A stretch of DNA of 64,000 nucleotides from Apiosordaria backusii (taxonomy: Eukaryota; Ascomycota; Sordariomycetes; Sordariales; Lasiosphaeriaceae): NCBI GenBank assembly GCA_030549205.1, contig JAUKTV010000016.1, positions 62,001 through 126,000 of the forward strand, given 5' to 3'. A program made the translations under genes and the position numbers. The notes beneath the pieces were generated by a model that saw only the letters and a program-made list of their open reading frames with translations, did no database searches and was not told the DNA's origin. Numbering within the stretch: position 1 is the stretch's first letter; each line of letters begins with the position of its first letter. This document shows positions 45,036 to 55,222 of this stretch, piece after piece.

Positions 45036-48000
45036 CTAATTTCCGCCGCCAGACACGCCACCACCAGCACCACCACTCTCCCAGCCAATCCAGCTCCTAG
45101 GCATCACCCTCCAAATCTTGACCTCTCCGCTCCTCAAGTCATCAAGCTTGAAGCTTTCCAGCTTGACCTTCTTGCTCTCCCGCCCTTGCTCCCAAGCTCT
45201 AACCTTCTTCTTGGTGCCGTCCCACTCGCCCACGACAGCGACGTGGTCAGGCCTGCCAACTTCAACACTGTATTTGGCGTGCATGGCCCCATGCTTGCCC
45301 TGGAACTTGGCGTTGCGGATGCTGATAATGTCACCGGGGCGGATCTCGTCGTTTTGGGACGTGCTGGCGTTGGCGAGGTTGCTGTACACCAGGGCACCGT
45401 AGGCACGGGTACCCACGGGATGGAGAGCATCCTTGTGCGGACGCAGCAGCTCGTAAATCAAGCCCTGAGGAGTACCATCACCAACGACAGTATCCTTCAG
45501 CTTTTGAACTGCCTCGCCAATGGCACGGCCGAACCGCTCGTAACTCTCCTCGAGCTGGTCCTGACGCAAGGCGCGGGGCGGGGCTTCATGACGCTGTTCG
45601 AGATGCACGTCGGAGGGATCCTGAGGGTTGAAGCGAACAGTAATAACAGTCTGCGAGTAGTCCTGGAACAAGACATAAATATCCCGAGTCACAATCGTCT
45701 TGCCGCCTTGATGGGAATCGGAGGAGGTTGACTGTTCAGACTCGAAAAAGATATCCTTGCGTCCGTGAAGCTGCGAAGGCAGGCCGTTGGGCTGCAGCCA
45801 CCATCCTGACTGGTTGGCTAGATCAATGTCATTAGCAACGAACCCGGACTCCATAGACGGCCGAGTAACATCGGCGGATCGCCTCCCACCGCTGCCGCGG
45901 GGAATTTCGAGGGATTTCCTCGGTGGCGGAGCCCGGTTCGGCGGTGAGGAAATAGGGGGAGGAAGGGGTGATCTCAGGTTCTGAGGGGGAGGTGGAGGAG
46001 AAAACTGCGGAGTTTCATGGGTCTCCTCATTCTGCCTCAAATGAGGAGAGGGCATTGGGAATGACGGTATAACTGGAGCCGCCTGGTTGGGCGCACTGTA
46101 GTTGTATGGATCGTATTCATCATCGTCATATTGTGCAGGCGGCGCCTCTTTTGGTGGTGGCGGAGGGGGTGGGGCTGTTCGGGGCGCATCTACGGACTTG
46201 CGTGTGGGCGCCGGAGCACTTGGTGGCGGGGGTGGTTGACTCGGAATCGGAGGAGGTCCTGCTCTAGGGGCTGCCGTCGATGGGAGGGGAGGTGCCTCGG
46301 TCGTTGGCGATTTCGGCCCGACATCCTCAAAGCTCGACTCACGCTGATGGGCCTTGAGCGCATCCTTGTGAGGAACCGACGAGGCAATATCGGTGTCGTA
46401 ATCGCCTTCATACTCGGTGACCTCTTCTTCACCGCCGCTGTCGCCCTCCCTTGATGGTGCGCCGGGAACCGGGGGCGGGCGGTTGTCAGCGGTAGAATCC
46501 CTACGCAGCGGGGGCGCGGCCGTGGGAGGAGGAGGAGGAGGTCTGCTCTGGGTAGGGAGTGGTGGAGCAGAGCCAGGAATAGGGGGTGGTGCTCTGCTAT
46601 CGCGTCTGGATATGACCGGCGCTGACGGCGAGGTAGGAGGGCTCTCGTCGATGTAAGACTGACGAGGAGCAGCCCGAGGCGATGTCGGCGGGAGTGGCGG
46701 GGGAGCAGCGGCCCCAGGGGGAGGGGGCGGAGGGGCTCTCGTCGCCTGGGCTACATCAGGTTTTGGTGTATCGGACTCATCGTTGGGTCTTTCGGAGAGT
46801 TCGTCGTCAGACACCGAGCCTTCGCTAGGAGATTTAATCGCCGACGCAGCTGGAGGCGGTGGTGGCGGACGTGCTTTGCGAGGTTAATAATGACACTCCA
46901 CGGTGCAAAACGATGGGCATCACTATACTCACAGTCCAAAGAAGGAACAGGGGGTGGAGCTGGTCTCCCACCAGGAATAGGAGGAGCGGCTCCCTGTTCG
47001 TTGGGCGTTTCTACATCTCGTTAGTTTTGCTCAGGATCACACAATATCTACAACAAGCAACATACGTGATGGCGCAGCTTCCTGATGAGGAGTCTTGAGC
47101 TGGGCCTCGTCCACGTCCTCGTCCTCCTCTTCGGCAACAGATTGCTTTCGCTCGGGAGGCGGCGGTGGGCGCGAGAGACCAGGCATGGGGATACCGGGCA
47201 TAGGTACAGGAGGTGCGCGGGCAGTGGGCGAGACGGGCTCCTCGTGCTCTTCAATGCGCTTCTCAGGGGCTGCCTTTTTCTTCTTGGGCATCATGGGTGC
47301 GGGAGCACCAAACAGCCCAGGGATGCCCATTCCTGGCATTCCCATACCACCAGACATCTTGGCCATTCTTGCCCGCAGTTCCTCCTTGCGCCGGACCTCG
47401 GGGTCGATGTCCTCTTCTTCCTCCTCTTCGTCTTCCTCTTCAGCCTCAGCATCATCGTCCTGTTTGGCAGCAGTAGCAACATGCTTCGGTCTGACATCAC
47501 CCTCCTCCTTTTCAGTGAGCTCTTCCAAACCCTCTGTGGTCTCACCAGCTCCAGACATGTCCGCCTCGTTACCATCGTTGGGTTCAACTCCTCTTGAGGA
47601 TTTGCGACGGCCAGGATGTGGAACCCGAGGAGGATGAGACTCATCAAGGGACCCGCGGCCAGTGGTGTCTTCGGTATCACGGCGCTCCAGAGGGGGCGGC
47701 GCAGGAGCAGCAGCTTCACCTTCAGCGGCCGTTGCATCGTGACTGTCCAGACGCTTCTTGGCCGGCTTCTTGGGCTTTTCCTTCTTGGCAGCGGCCTCAG
47801 CATGACGGGCCGCAGTCTCCATCTGCTGCTTTTGCAGAAGAGCAAGGCGCTCCTTCAGACTCATGGGCTTGGGTTCATCCTCAGCAGCTTCGCCCTCATT
47901 TGTCGACGTGGATGCCGTCGCACCAACAAGCCCCGCTTTCCCTGCATTTTCTAGAATCTCAGCTTCTTGCTCCTTGACCTCTGGGTCCTCATCGCGGCGG

Positions 48001-48758
48001 TAGATTTTGGCAACAGGGGCCTGATTGACCGGCGGGATGTAGGCGTGTCTGCTAGGAGGGGGCGCAACAAACGGCTTCTTGATGAAGCTCGAGCCTCCTG
48101 AGCTCAGCCCACTGGGCTTGAAGGGAGCAGGCGGGGCTGCAGCTGCCTTATTAAAAAGCGCGAGGCGGTCCTTGAACGAATTGCCAGACGGCTTATCAGA
48201 GACAGGTGGAGGACCGGCACCGGGTTTGGAGACAACAGAAGCAGGCTTCGGCGCAGGGGGCGACTTCGTAGAGGGGGCCTCGGTGGGCTGGGGAACAGGA
48301 GGTGTGGGGGCGGCAACTGGAACAGGGGCGGCGGGCGCAGGAGCCGGAGGGGAAGCTGGAGCTTGCACAGGTTGAACCGGTTCCGGAAAAGCCCCGGGGA
48401 CGGGCGGAGGAGAGGAAACCGTCGGCTCGGGTGAAGGGGCTCTCACGGGCTCAGGTTCAGGCTCCGGCTCATGCTTCGGAGATTCCGGAGCTGGAATCGG
48501 AGCTTCGGCGACAGGTTTGTGTTCCCTTTTAGACTGAGGCCGTGCCGTCGGGCGAGGAGGTGCTGCAGGCTCATACTTTTCCACAAAATTCCTGGGGAAA
48601 ATGCCCTCTTGCTTGTTGCCGGCCTCGTCGATGTACTCCCCACCATACCAGTCGGCATCTTCCTCGTCGGTTACGGTTATGATCTGGCCGACGCTGAAAA
48701 TGAGGTCATCTTCGTGGCCCGAGTTGTATTCGTACAAGGCCTTGACCTTGAACGACAT
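45036..48758 (-). CDS. BBC1: Bbc1-type SH3 protein of actin patches
   Basis: Bbc1 (Mti1) binds type I myosin and Las17/WASP and restrains Arp2/3-driven actin assembly at endocytic sites. Three exons on the minus strand: 47066-48758, 46933-47010 and 45036-46873. The introns are 55 bp (GTATGT...ATGTAG, with ACTAAC) and 59 bp (GTGAGT...AAAG), and the phases agree, giving 1202 aa, near yeast Bbc1's length. Residues 1-65 form an SH3 domain (KVKALYEYNSGHEDDLIFSVGQ, ALYxY and EGIFPRNFVE). The middle is Pro- and Ala-rich with an acidic EEEDEEEEEED stretch and KERLALLQKQQ helices. Several polyproline tracts follow around exons 2-3. The C-terminal 240 residues, from GWWLQPNGLPSQLHGRKD to MPRSWIGWE, match the Bbc1/Aim3 C-terminal domain. 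The start at 48758 fits directly against the SH3 domain. Regulation is not visible. Confidence 0.94.
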
Positions 48759-49657
48759 GATGACGCGGCTCGAGGCCTAGGAGTGAGTGGACGGCGAGGT
48801 TAGCTACTGTTGATGTCTGCAGTGTTGTTTTGCGTGCTTTGGGCTTGTCGTCAGAGGCAGGCAAGCTCTTAAACGTCGCTCGCTGGCTCGGCAGATGCGG
48901 GGCGGGGTTGGTTTCGGTCCGCTTCGCTTCGTGGGCCTGGCTTGCAAGTGTCGACACACGCCAAGTGCAAGTGAAGTTGTATAAATCGTCCGAGATCAAG
49001 CTCGGGCGGAGAAGCTGCTGTGTAAACGTAATGCTGAAGGCGGAGTGCGAGAGAAGAACTGGATCTCCAACAGCTGGTGGTCATGGAAGGGCGGTCCTTG
49101 TGCTTGGTCACCCCTTGCAAGTCGGACACCGGACGCCTCAGTTTGCTCCCCGTTTAGGTGTTGCAGTGTGGCTAAAAGTGCTGGCTTAAGGCGCACCTTG
49201 GATCCTCGACGTCAGCGCATAATAGTTCACCACACCTTTTGTTTGTTGCTAATCATCTACGTGTTTCGAGTCTGTCGTTCAGTCCGGACACCTCACCAGC
49301 CAGCAATTCAACCGGAGTCAGGAGGTGGCTTGGGCATTTACGATAGTGTTGCTGTCAGTGTCTGCTGCTTGGAGATGACCCCTCCCTGAAATGACGAGGT
49401 GGATCGACGCCTCACCTCGGGAACTTAAGCCGCTTGGCAGCTGGCGGTATCCGGCAGGCATCGCCCCTCCATCGCATTCCGCAGCAGTGACTTTCTGATT
49501 TCCATCTTGGCATCCTCGTCTCAGATGTCCGTAGCGACACCTTTTGCGCCAAACAATAAACAATTCATCACCGTCGACCTTTTGACTCGCCTTTTCTCTA
49601 TTCAGACCCACCGCTTCATCCAACCAATTCTCCCTCAACACTCTCACCACCACCACC
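48759..49657. other. Divergent promoter region, BBC1 / RTR1
   Basis: A 0.9-kb gap between divergent genes. Short frames only; no recognised site. Confidence 0.6.
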
Positions 49658-50542
49658 ATGGCCACCGACCCCCCCAAATCCATCCTCAAGAAACAACCAC
49701 CCCCCTCAGGCCCCTCAGCCCTCGAACTAACAGGCCTAACCCGCGCCCAAGCAACCCAACTCCTCTCCCTCTCCAAAACAGAACTCAAACCCCCCATCCC
49801 CATCTCCACCTTCGAGCTCCTCTCCGCCTCCTTCCCCTCTTGCACACCCCCCTCCCCCTCCGATATCTCCCTCCTCCTCTCCCACCTCCCCAACTTTTCC
49901 CCCTCGGAATACCTCGACCTGATAGACGAGCGCAACTGCCTCAACCAGTGCGGCTACGCCCTCTGTTCCAACCCCCGCCGTAACTTCCCCGGCAAGGTCA
50001 AAATCCGTCCTTCGGGAGTTGCCAAGACGGCCGACTTGAACAAGTGGTGCAGTGATGACTGCGCGTTGAAAGGGATGTACATCCATGTGCAATTGGAACA
50101 CCCTTCGTACGAGTGGGTGGGGGACAAAGGGGAGATGAAGGTCAAGATTCGGTTGAGGGAGGACAATGACAGCAAAGGGCCGGTTGAAGATCAGAGAAAA
50201 AAGGTGGTTGGGCTTTCCCTAGATGATGACATGGATAAGAAGGGTGACGAGGCCCACGAGAAGAAGCAGCAGGCTGGAAAACTGGCTGTCGAGAGGAACG
50301 GGATGAGCGTCGATAGGGTCGAGGTCAGCATCGGGGAGAAGGAAATCACCCAGCCACCTACAGCTCCTACGTTCAGCAGCGCTCAGGGAGGTCAAAGCGA
50401 TGCCCATCTCATGGTGGAAGGGTACAAGATCGGAAGCAGGGGGAAGAAACCCAAGAACACTGACGGAGAGAGCGATGATGACGAAGATGATGATTTCATT
50501 CCTTCTATTCGTATTGAGGCCCTCAACTATGGGAAACCTTGA
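49658..50542 (+). CDS. RTR1: Rtr1/RPAP2-type RNA polymerase II CTD phosphatase
   Basis: Rtr1 shuttles with RNA polymerase II and removes phosphate from the C-terminal domain (Ser5/Tyr1) early in transcription. Single exon, 294 aa; the ATG at 49658 follows CACCACC. Residues about 30-160 form the RTR1 zinc domain: a helical lead (FELLSASFPSCTPPSPSDIS), the ligands ERNCLNQCGYALCSNP and CSDDCALKGMYIHVQLEHPSY, with WCSDDC giving the second Cys pair. The C-terminal half is charged and disordered and ends in an acidic DDDEDDDF patch before IPSIRIEALNYGKP. Slightly longer than yeast Rtr1 (226 aa). The first 330 bases are extremely C-rich and the second half is G-rich. Confidence 0.92.
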   Translation: MATDPPKSILKKQPPPSGPSALELTGLTRAQATQLLSLSKTELKPPIPISTFELLSASFPSCTPPSPSDISLLLSHLPNFSPSEYLDLIDERNCLNQCGYALCSNPRRNFPGKVKIRPSGVAKTADLNKWCSDDCALKGMYIHVQLEHPSYEWVGDKGEMKVKIRLREDNDSKGPVEDQRKKVVGLSLDDDMDKKGDEAHEKKQQAGKLAVERNGMSVDRVEVSIGEKEITQPPTAPTFSSAQGGQSDAHLMVEGYKIGSRGKKPKNTDGESDDDEDDDFIPSIRIEALNYGKP

Positions 50543-51120
50543 TTTCTATCTGCGGTAAACAGGACAGGAAAAGGGAAGGCACTGGATTGCATGACGGTTG
50601 GCGTTTCGGTCTTTTATGATACCCAGTTTACGTAGAAAATAAACAATGATAACACCTACCTCGTAGTGTACGATATTGGACAAGTTCACATTGCAGATAA
50701 AGTCAGAGAGTTCACATACACCGACGTACCTGAGTTCCACGACAAGGCAGAACCCAGCCGTCTCACACAGCAAATCCCATCCGCATCACCATAAAGGAGA
50801 AGCGTAGTTTGGCAATCAAGCCTCGTCCTCGGCATTACCCGCAGGACTCGGCGACACCTGAATGGGGGGGGCAACAGATTGCTTCATTCTTCAAAGCTAT
50901 CGCATGCCATGTTTGTTTTTCCCTCTCCGACCGACCACGACCCAGTGCCATCGGTTTTGACCCAACGCCGTGATATGATGATGCCCATGCGATGAAGAGA
51001 TCTTCTTCATGCTCCTTTCCCAACTTTTGTTGACCGTCATAAAGGGGTATCGTGATCGAAGTCGTCAAGCGTCGTTTTTTGTCGGTAGTCCTAACTTGTT
51101 CCCTCTCTTGAAGAAACAAT
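50543..51120. other. Convergent 3' region, RTR1 / RPS17
   Basis: 0.58 kb between converging genes; presumably two 3' UTRs. Nothing else seen. Confidence 0.65.
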
Positions 51121-51698
51121 TTAGTCGCGGCGGGGGCGGTCACCACCGAAGCGGCGGGGGCCACGCTCGACAGCGGGGTTCTGGGTAACGGGGATGACGT
51201 TGACGGGGATGGAATCAAACTGCGGTTTTTTGTCAATATTTCATCTCTCAAAAAATGCCTGAAAAACGTGGGGAGGAAACGTACGCCGAGGTGCTTGAGG
51301 AGATCCTTGGTCTCGGTATCGACATCGAGCTGGCCGCTCTCCGAGTTCTGGGTGAAGTCGAGAGCGGAAACCTCGGGAACGTACTGATCCTTGCGCTCAC
51401 GCTCCTCCTCCTGAAGCTTGAAGGAGATACCACGGACGGGGCCACGCTGAATGCGCTTCATCAAGTGGGTGGTGTAGCCGGCAATCTTGTTGCGGAGGCG
51501 CTTGGAGGCAATGATGGCGATCTCATCGCAGACGCTATTCCCATGGTATCAGTTTCCAAATTGCCCCTTCTGCCCGGAAAGAAAAAGAGATCTGACATAC
51601 CGCTTGTTGGTCTCGAAGTCGAGGGTCAACTTGGGGTAGTACCGCTCAATGATGACCTTGGCGGACTTCTTGACAGTCTTGGTACGAACACGACCCAT
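51121..51698 (-). CDS. RPS17: Cytosolic 40S ribosomal protein S17 (eS17)
   Basis: A component of the small ribosomal subunit near the beak. Three exons on the minus strand: 51601-51698, 51285-51534 and 51121-51219. The introns are 66 bp (GTATGT...ATAG) and 65 bp (GTACGT...CGCAG), and the phases agree exactly, giving 148 aa, typical for eS17. It starts MGRVRTKTVKKSAKVIIERYYPKLTLDFETNKR, continues VCDEIAIIASKRLRNKIAGYTTHLMKRIQRGPVRGISFKLQEEERERKDQYVPEVS and ends RGPRRFGGDRPRRD. The first intron lies within the first 100 coding bases, as is common in fungal ribosomal protein genes. First of three co-oriented translation genes. The upstream 0.4 kb contains a TTAGGG at 51875-51880, a single copy that could be chance. 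Confidence 0.97.
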
Positions 51699-52116
51699 TT
51701 TGACGGTTTGGTGCGGTGGTTGGTTGTTGGTGAAGGGAAAAAAAAGACCTACCGAGGGCGACGCTTGGAGTTTCGGACACAGAGAGGAAAAAGCAGAGAT
51801 TCCCGCAGGTCGGAGCTCACCAAACCTGTGGTGGTTTTTCAGAGTGGGTCCGCAATTGTGGGGGTTACGTGCGCTTAGGGCATGCCAAGCTCTGACATGT
51901 GGCTGGTGAACTTGGCCCACTGTGTGGCTGAGGGGGGGTTGTGTGTGTGGCTGAGCACCCTACCCCTGATTCACTTGACGAATGTCGTGGACAATCCACC
52001 AAACATACATTGCAAATCAGCCACATGAATATGATCAGATGGTATATTTCTACAGAGAACTGTTATACATCATAGACCGCTGTCTATACCGGGGGTCCGA
52101 CCACTTCCTTTTGACC
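51699..52116. other. RPS17 promoter region / MRP51 3' end
   Basis: 0.42 kb. Should hold the RPS17 promoter, but the only visible motif is one TTAGGG (51875-51880). Confidence 0.55.
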
Positions 52117-53523
52117 CTAGTTGTCTACCTTCCCAAAGGAGATACCATAGTCCTCTGCACCCTGTGAGACCTTCTGAGAGTATTTCCTACGAAGGGTCTC
52201 CTGGCTGAGCTCCTCCTCCACCGGCTGCCGCTGTTGTTGTCCAAACAGCCCCTCGCCGTCACCAATCAGCTCGCGGGCAACCAGTTCGGCCTCCGGGTCC
52301 ACAAAGTCCCTGACCAAGATGAGCAGCTTGCCAGCCGAGTCTACCGAAGCCAACGATGGGTGCACGTAAATCTTGGCACCGCCCTTCAGATCAGGGTCAA
52401 ACTGTCTAAGAGGCGATTTGGCACTTTTTTGATTGTGAATGTTGTCACCGCTCAAGGTCTCAGAGACGAAACCAGCAATACCAAGTTTGGCGTAATAGTT
52501 CTGGTTAGTCCGTGGCTTGAGCACTCTCGCTTCAACCGGCTTGCGCTCCTTTTGAGGCCCGTACACGGGGTGGTTGTCCATGTATCCGTTGGTGCGGATG
52601 TACGAGAGACCAGCAGAAGGATGCGTGCTTGGGGGGCCGTTCTCGGCGTACGGATTCCGCGTATCGTGAGCTACATCGGCCTGGTATCTGAAGCTGTTGG
52701 CAAGGCTCGTTATATCTAGTTCGGACGGTCGCTTGAGAGGTGCGAGATCCAAGAATTCCCCAACCAGCTTGAAGAGCGTTGCGTTCTGCTGCCGAACACC
52801 CCGCAAGAATTCCGAGACTATCTCACCGGGGACAGTCTCGGCGGTAATTTCGTCAGACTCATCCCAAGTCTCTCCTCTGTTAAGGGCTCTTTCCCTCCTC
52901 GCCTCATTCAGGTCCCGGACAATCTTGGTCATCAAGAATGCGCGGAATTCGTGGCGTCGGGGGCGGACCTTTTCGGCCAAGTACTTCTTGAAGTCGCCCG
53001 GCGACATACCGGCCAGCCACGGGCCAGAAAACCTCCATCGCCGATCGACCAGTTTCGGGCGGTCCTTTGGTGCGACGTCGGTGCAGTCGATATCATCTTC
53101 AAAAACAGACCGGATTCCAACTGCAGCCTCGGCTCTGTGTTCGGCGCCTCTTGGAGGGGGCGTTACAATTGGGAGGCCGAGTTCCTGGAATTTGAGTAGG
53201 GAGAGACCATGGTCGGCTCCTGAGGCGTAATCGGTAATCTGTTCGATTGTATCGATGGCCTTGATGCGGAGCATAGGAGTTGAGGACTTGGTGGTCGACC
53301 GGAGAGGAAGAGGACGCTTGAGACCCCAGTCTCCCTCCTTGCGAGCATGACTGAAAGTTGTGATAACCTGGTGAGTTGGGTAGGCCGTGGTGGCTGTGTC
53401 CGAGTGCGATCTGAAGGTTGCTTGTGCGGCGTCTTGCGCCGGGGGCGGGAGTGGTGCGGGCATAGAGAACATCCGCGACGCCCGGAGGAGCGCGCCTCCT
53501 GGAGACACGCTCCTGGAAGCCAT
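52117..53523 (-). CDS. MRP51: Mitochondrial small-subunit ribosomal protein Mrp51 (bS1m)
   Basis: A fungal mitoribosomal small-subunit protein near the mRNA exit, needed for translation of mitochondrial mRNAs. Single exon, 468 aa. The start at 53523 (MASRSVSPGGALLRASRMFSMPAPLPPP) is the first in-frame ATG, and this N-terminus, rich in Arg, Ser and Ala without acids, fits a mitochondrial import signal and the Mrp51 family opening. Other family-like stretches are RWRFSGPWLAGMSPGDFKKYLAEKVRPRRHEFRAFL and SYIRTNGYMDNHPVYGPQ, with a mature end KVSQGAEDYGISFGK. It lies downstream of the tRNA-guanine transglycosylase gene on the same strand, 308 bp away. A telomere-like box lies about 190 bases before the start codon. 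Confidence 0.9.
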   Translation of the reverse strand: MASRSVSPGGALLRASRMFSMPAPLPPPAQDAAQATFRSHSDTATTAYPTHQVITTFSHARKEGDWGLKRPLPLRSTTKSSTPMLRIKAIDTIEQITDYASGADHGLSLLKFQELGLPIVTPPPRGAEHRAEAAVGIRSVFEDDIDCTDVAPKDRPKLVDRRWRFSGPWLAGMSPGDFKKYLAEKVRPRRHEFRAFLMTKIVRDLNEARRERALNRGETWDESDEITAETVPGEIVSEFLRGVRQQNATLFKLVGEFLDLAPLKRPSELDITSLANSFRYQADVAHDTRNPYAENGPPSTHPSAGLSYIRTNGYMDNHPVYGPQKERKPVEARVLKPRTNQNYYAKLGIAGFVSETLSGDNIHNQKSAKSPLRQFDPDLKGGAKIYVHPSLASVDSAGKLLILVRDFVDPEAELVARELIGDGEGLFGQQQRQPVEEELSQETLRRKYSQKVSQGAEDYGISFGKVDN

Positions 53524-53831
53524 GGTGAACGTGGGTGGATTGGCCCGAAAGGCGCTCTCCTGGATGTCGTCGAGGTCGGGGTCGGGGCCGCGAGAGATCG
53601 GGCTTCGTTGCTTCAATCGCCGAAGTTGAGCTGCAAAAATTCCCGAGCTTCAAAAGTTGGATGATGCCCCATTGGCCATCCGTGCTTGGCCAAGGCCGAG
53701 CGTTGCAACCCTAACCCTTACTACGAGCTCTTCCAAAGTTACCCCTGATTCGATCGAGGTGGAAGAAGCCATTGTTGTTACATCAATATTCTGGGTATCT
53801 TTATTCCTTCATTGTTCTTGTCTAATCTACA
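53524..53831. other. MRP51 promoter / QTRT1 3' region
   Basis: 308 bases holding the MRP51 promoter and the 3' end of the transglycosylase gene. It contains the AACCCTAACCCTTA box at 53707-53720. Confidence 0.6.
53707..53720 (-). promoter_or_regulatory. Telomere-like AACCCTAACCC box upstream of MRP51
   Basis: Two telomere-type repeats about 185-197 bases before the MRP51 start codon. Tbf1/RAP1-like Myb factors bind such boxes at ribosomal protein and related promoters in several fungi; binding here is inferred from sequence. Confidence 0.5.
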
Positions 53832-55222
53832 TCAACCTTCTAGCAAGTCTATGCCAACGCCGCGTAGTGCATTGACTGCCCAGGATGGGTAACTCTGTCC
53901 ATCAGGGTACAGCCCACCAAAGAACTCGTTGACAAATGCCGGGAACCGGTCGGCAATGATAGCCTCTCTTGCTTGCCTCATCAGATTGAGTTGGTACCAC
54001 ACATTATGTAGCGTCAGAAGATGCGCCGCGACTGTCTCCTTGGCAGCATTATGATGAATGAACGCCCGCGTGATCCCCAATGAACCTTGCTGGTCTGCCG
54101 GCCTGCAGCACTGACAGCCACATCCCTCCTCGATCGGCCCAAAATCTGCCGCATACATTTCCCTTTTCATGTTGAGTACACCATTCTTGGTGATGGCATT
54201 GCCAAACCGGGCTGTCCGCGTGGGCCATACGCAGTCGAACATGTCCGCCCCCAGCGCCACGCTGACCACGAGGTCCTCCGGGTACCCAATTCCCATGACG
54301 TATCTTGGTTTGAGCTCTGGCAGTTGCTCTGTGCAGGTAGCTACAACCTTGCAAAAGTCGTCTTTTGCTTCACCGCCGCTGAGACCGCCAATGGCGATAC
54401 CGGGGGTGTCGCGGGCAACCATTTCGCGGCAGCATTCCCGGCGCATCTCCAGATCCAGCCCTCCTTGAATAATGCAGAACAGGTTCTGTCTTTCAGGGTA
54501 TTTGTGGGCAGCTATGCATCTGTCGAGCCATCGCACACTGCGCTCCATCGCCTCTCTCATGCGCGCCTTGTCTGGGTGTGTCGTGACTAGAACATCGTCC
54601 AGCTGCATCATGATGTCGGATCCGATTGAGTTCTGCAGACTCATCGAATGCTCGGGTGTCAAAAGCATGGGGCTGCCGTCGTGGGGCGAGAGGAAGCGGA
54701 CTCCTTCCTCGGTCACGTTGGCAAGTTTGAGCAGCGAGACCATCTGGAACCTTTTGAAATCTCAGCTATTTTCCTTCCCCATGACAACACTTGGTCACAT
54801 ACCCGCCGCTATCGGTAAGGAGATTGTGGCTCCATCCTTGGAACTTGTGCGCGCCTCCCACAGCGTCGAGGACTTCCTGGCCAGGCTTGAGGCCGAGGTG
54901 GTATGTGTTGTTGAGGCAGAGACGGCATCCAGTTGCCTCGAGTTGTTCGGGTGTAAGACCTTTGAGCGAGGCCTGTGTGGCTACAGGCATGAAGATCGGG
55001 AGGTTGACCTGGCCGTGGGGCAGCGTCAAGATGGAGGCGCGGGCACGGGTTGTCTGTCAGGTATCTGCATTAGTTGTCAGGCATGTCCAACAGCAGCTGG
55101 GGTTGGGGGGGAGGGGGAACAAAACATACCGAGCATTTTCCCACCAGCTCGAATGTGAGGGCGGCAGAGGACGCCGACCTGGTTGTGGAAGCCATTCTTC
55201 TTGCAGTTGCCCACATTCCCAT
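53832..55222 (-). CDS. QTRT1: Queuine tRNA-ribosyltransferase catalytic subunit
   Basis: Exchanges guanine-34 for queuine in tRNAs for Asp, Asn, His and Tyr; eukaryotes salvage queuine from outside. Three exons on the minus strand: 55130-55222, 54803-55053 and 53832-54750. The introns are 76 bp (GTATGT...GACAG) and 52 bp (GTATGT...AAAAG), and the phases agree, giving 420 aa, the usual catalytic-subunit size. Motifs: KCSTTRARASILTLPHGQVNLPIFMPVATQ at the N-terminus, DSGGFQMVSL, IIQGGLD and IAIGGLSGGE. The nucleophile Asp lies in GADMFDCVWPTRTARFG, and the zinc site CGCQCC has the His in IHHN. Start options at 55222 and 55216 both keep a short basic N-terminus that could target mitochondria. 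The non-catalytic partner is not in the window. Confidence 0.95.

Noticed and set aside
44895..45731. 278-codon frame on the plus strand opposite BBC1
   Set aside because: Antisense shadow of the conserved Bbc1 C-terminal domain; no domain of its own.
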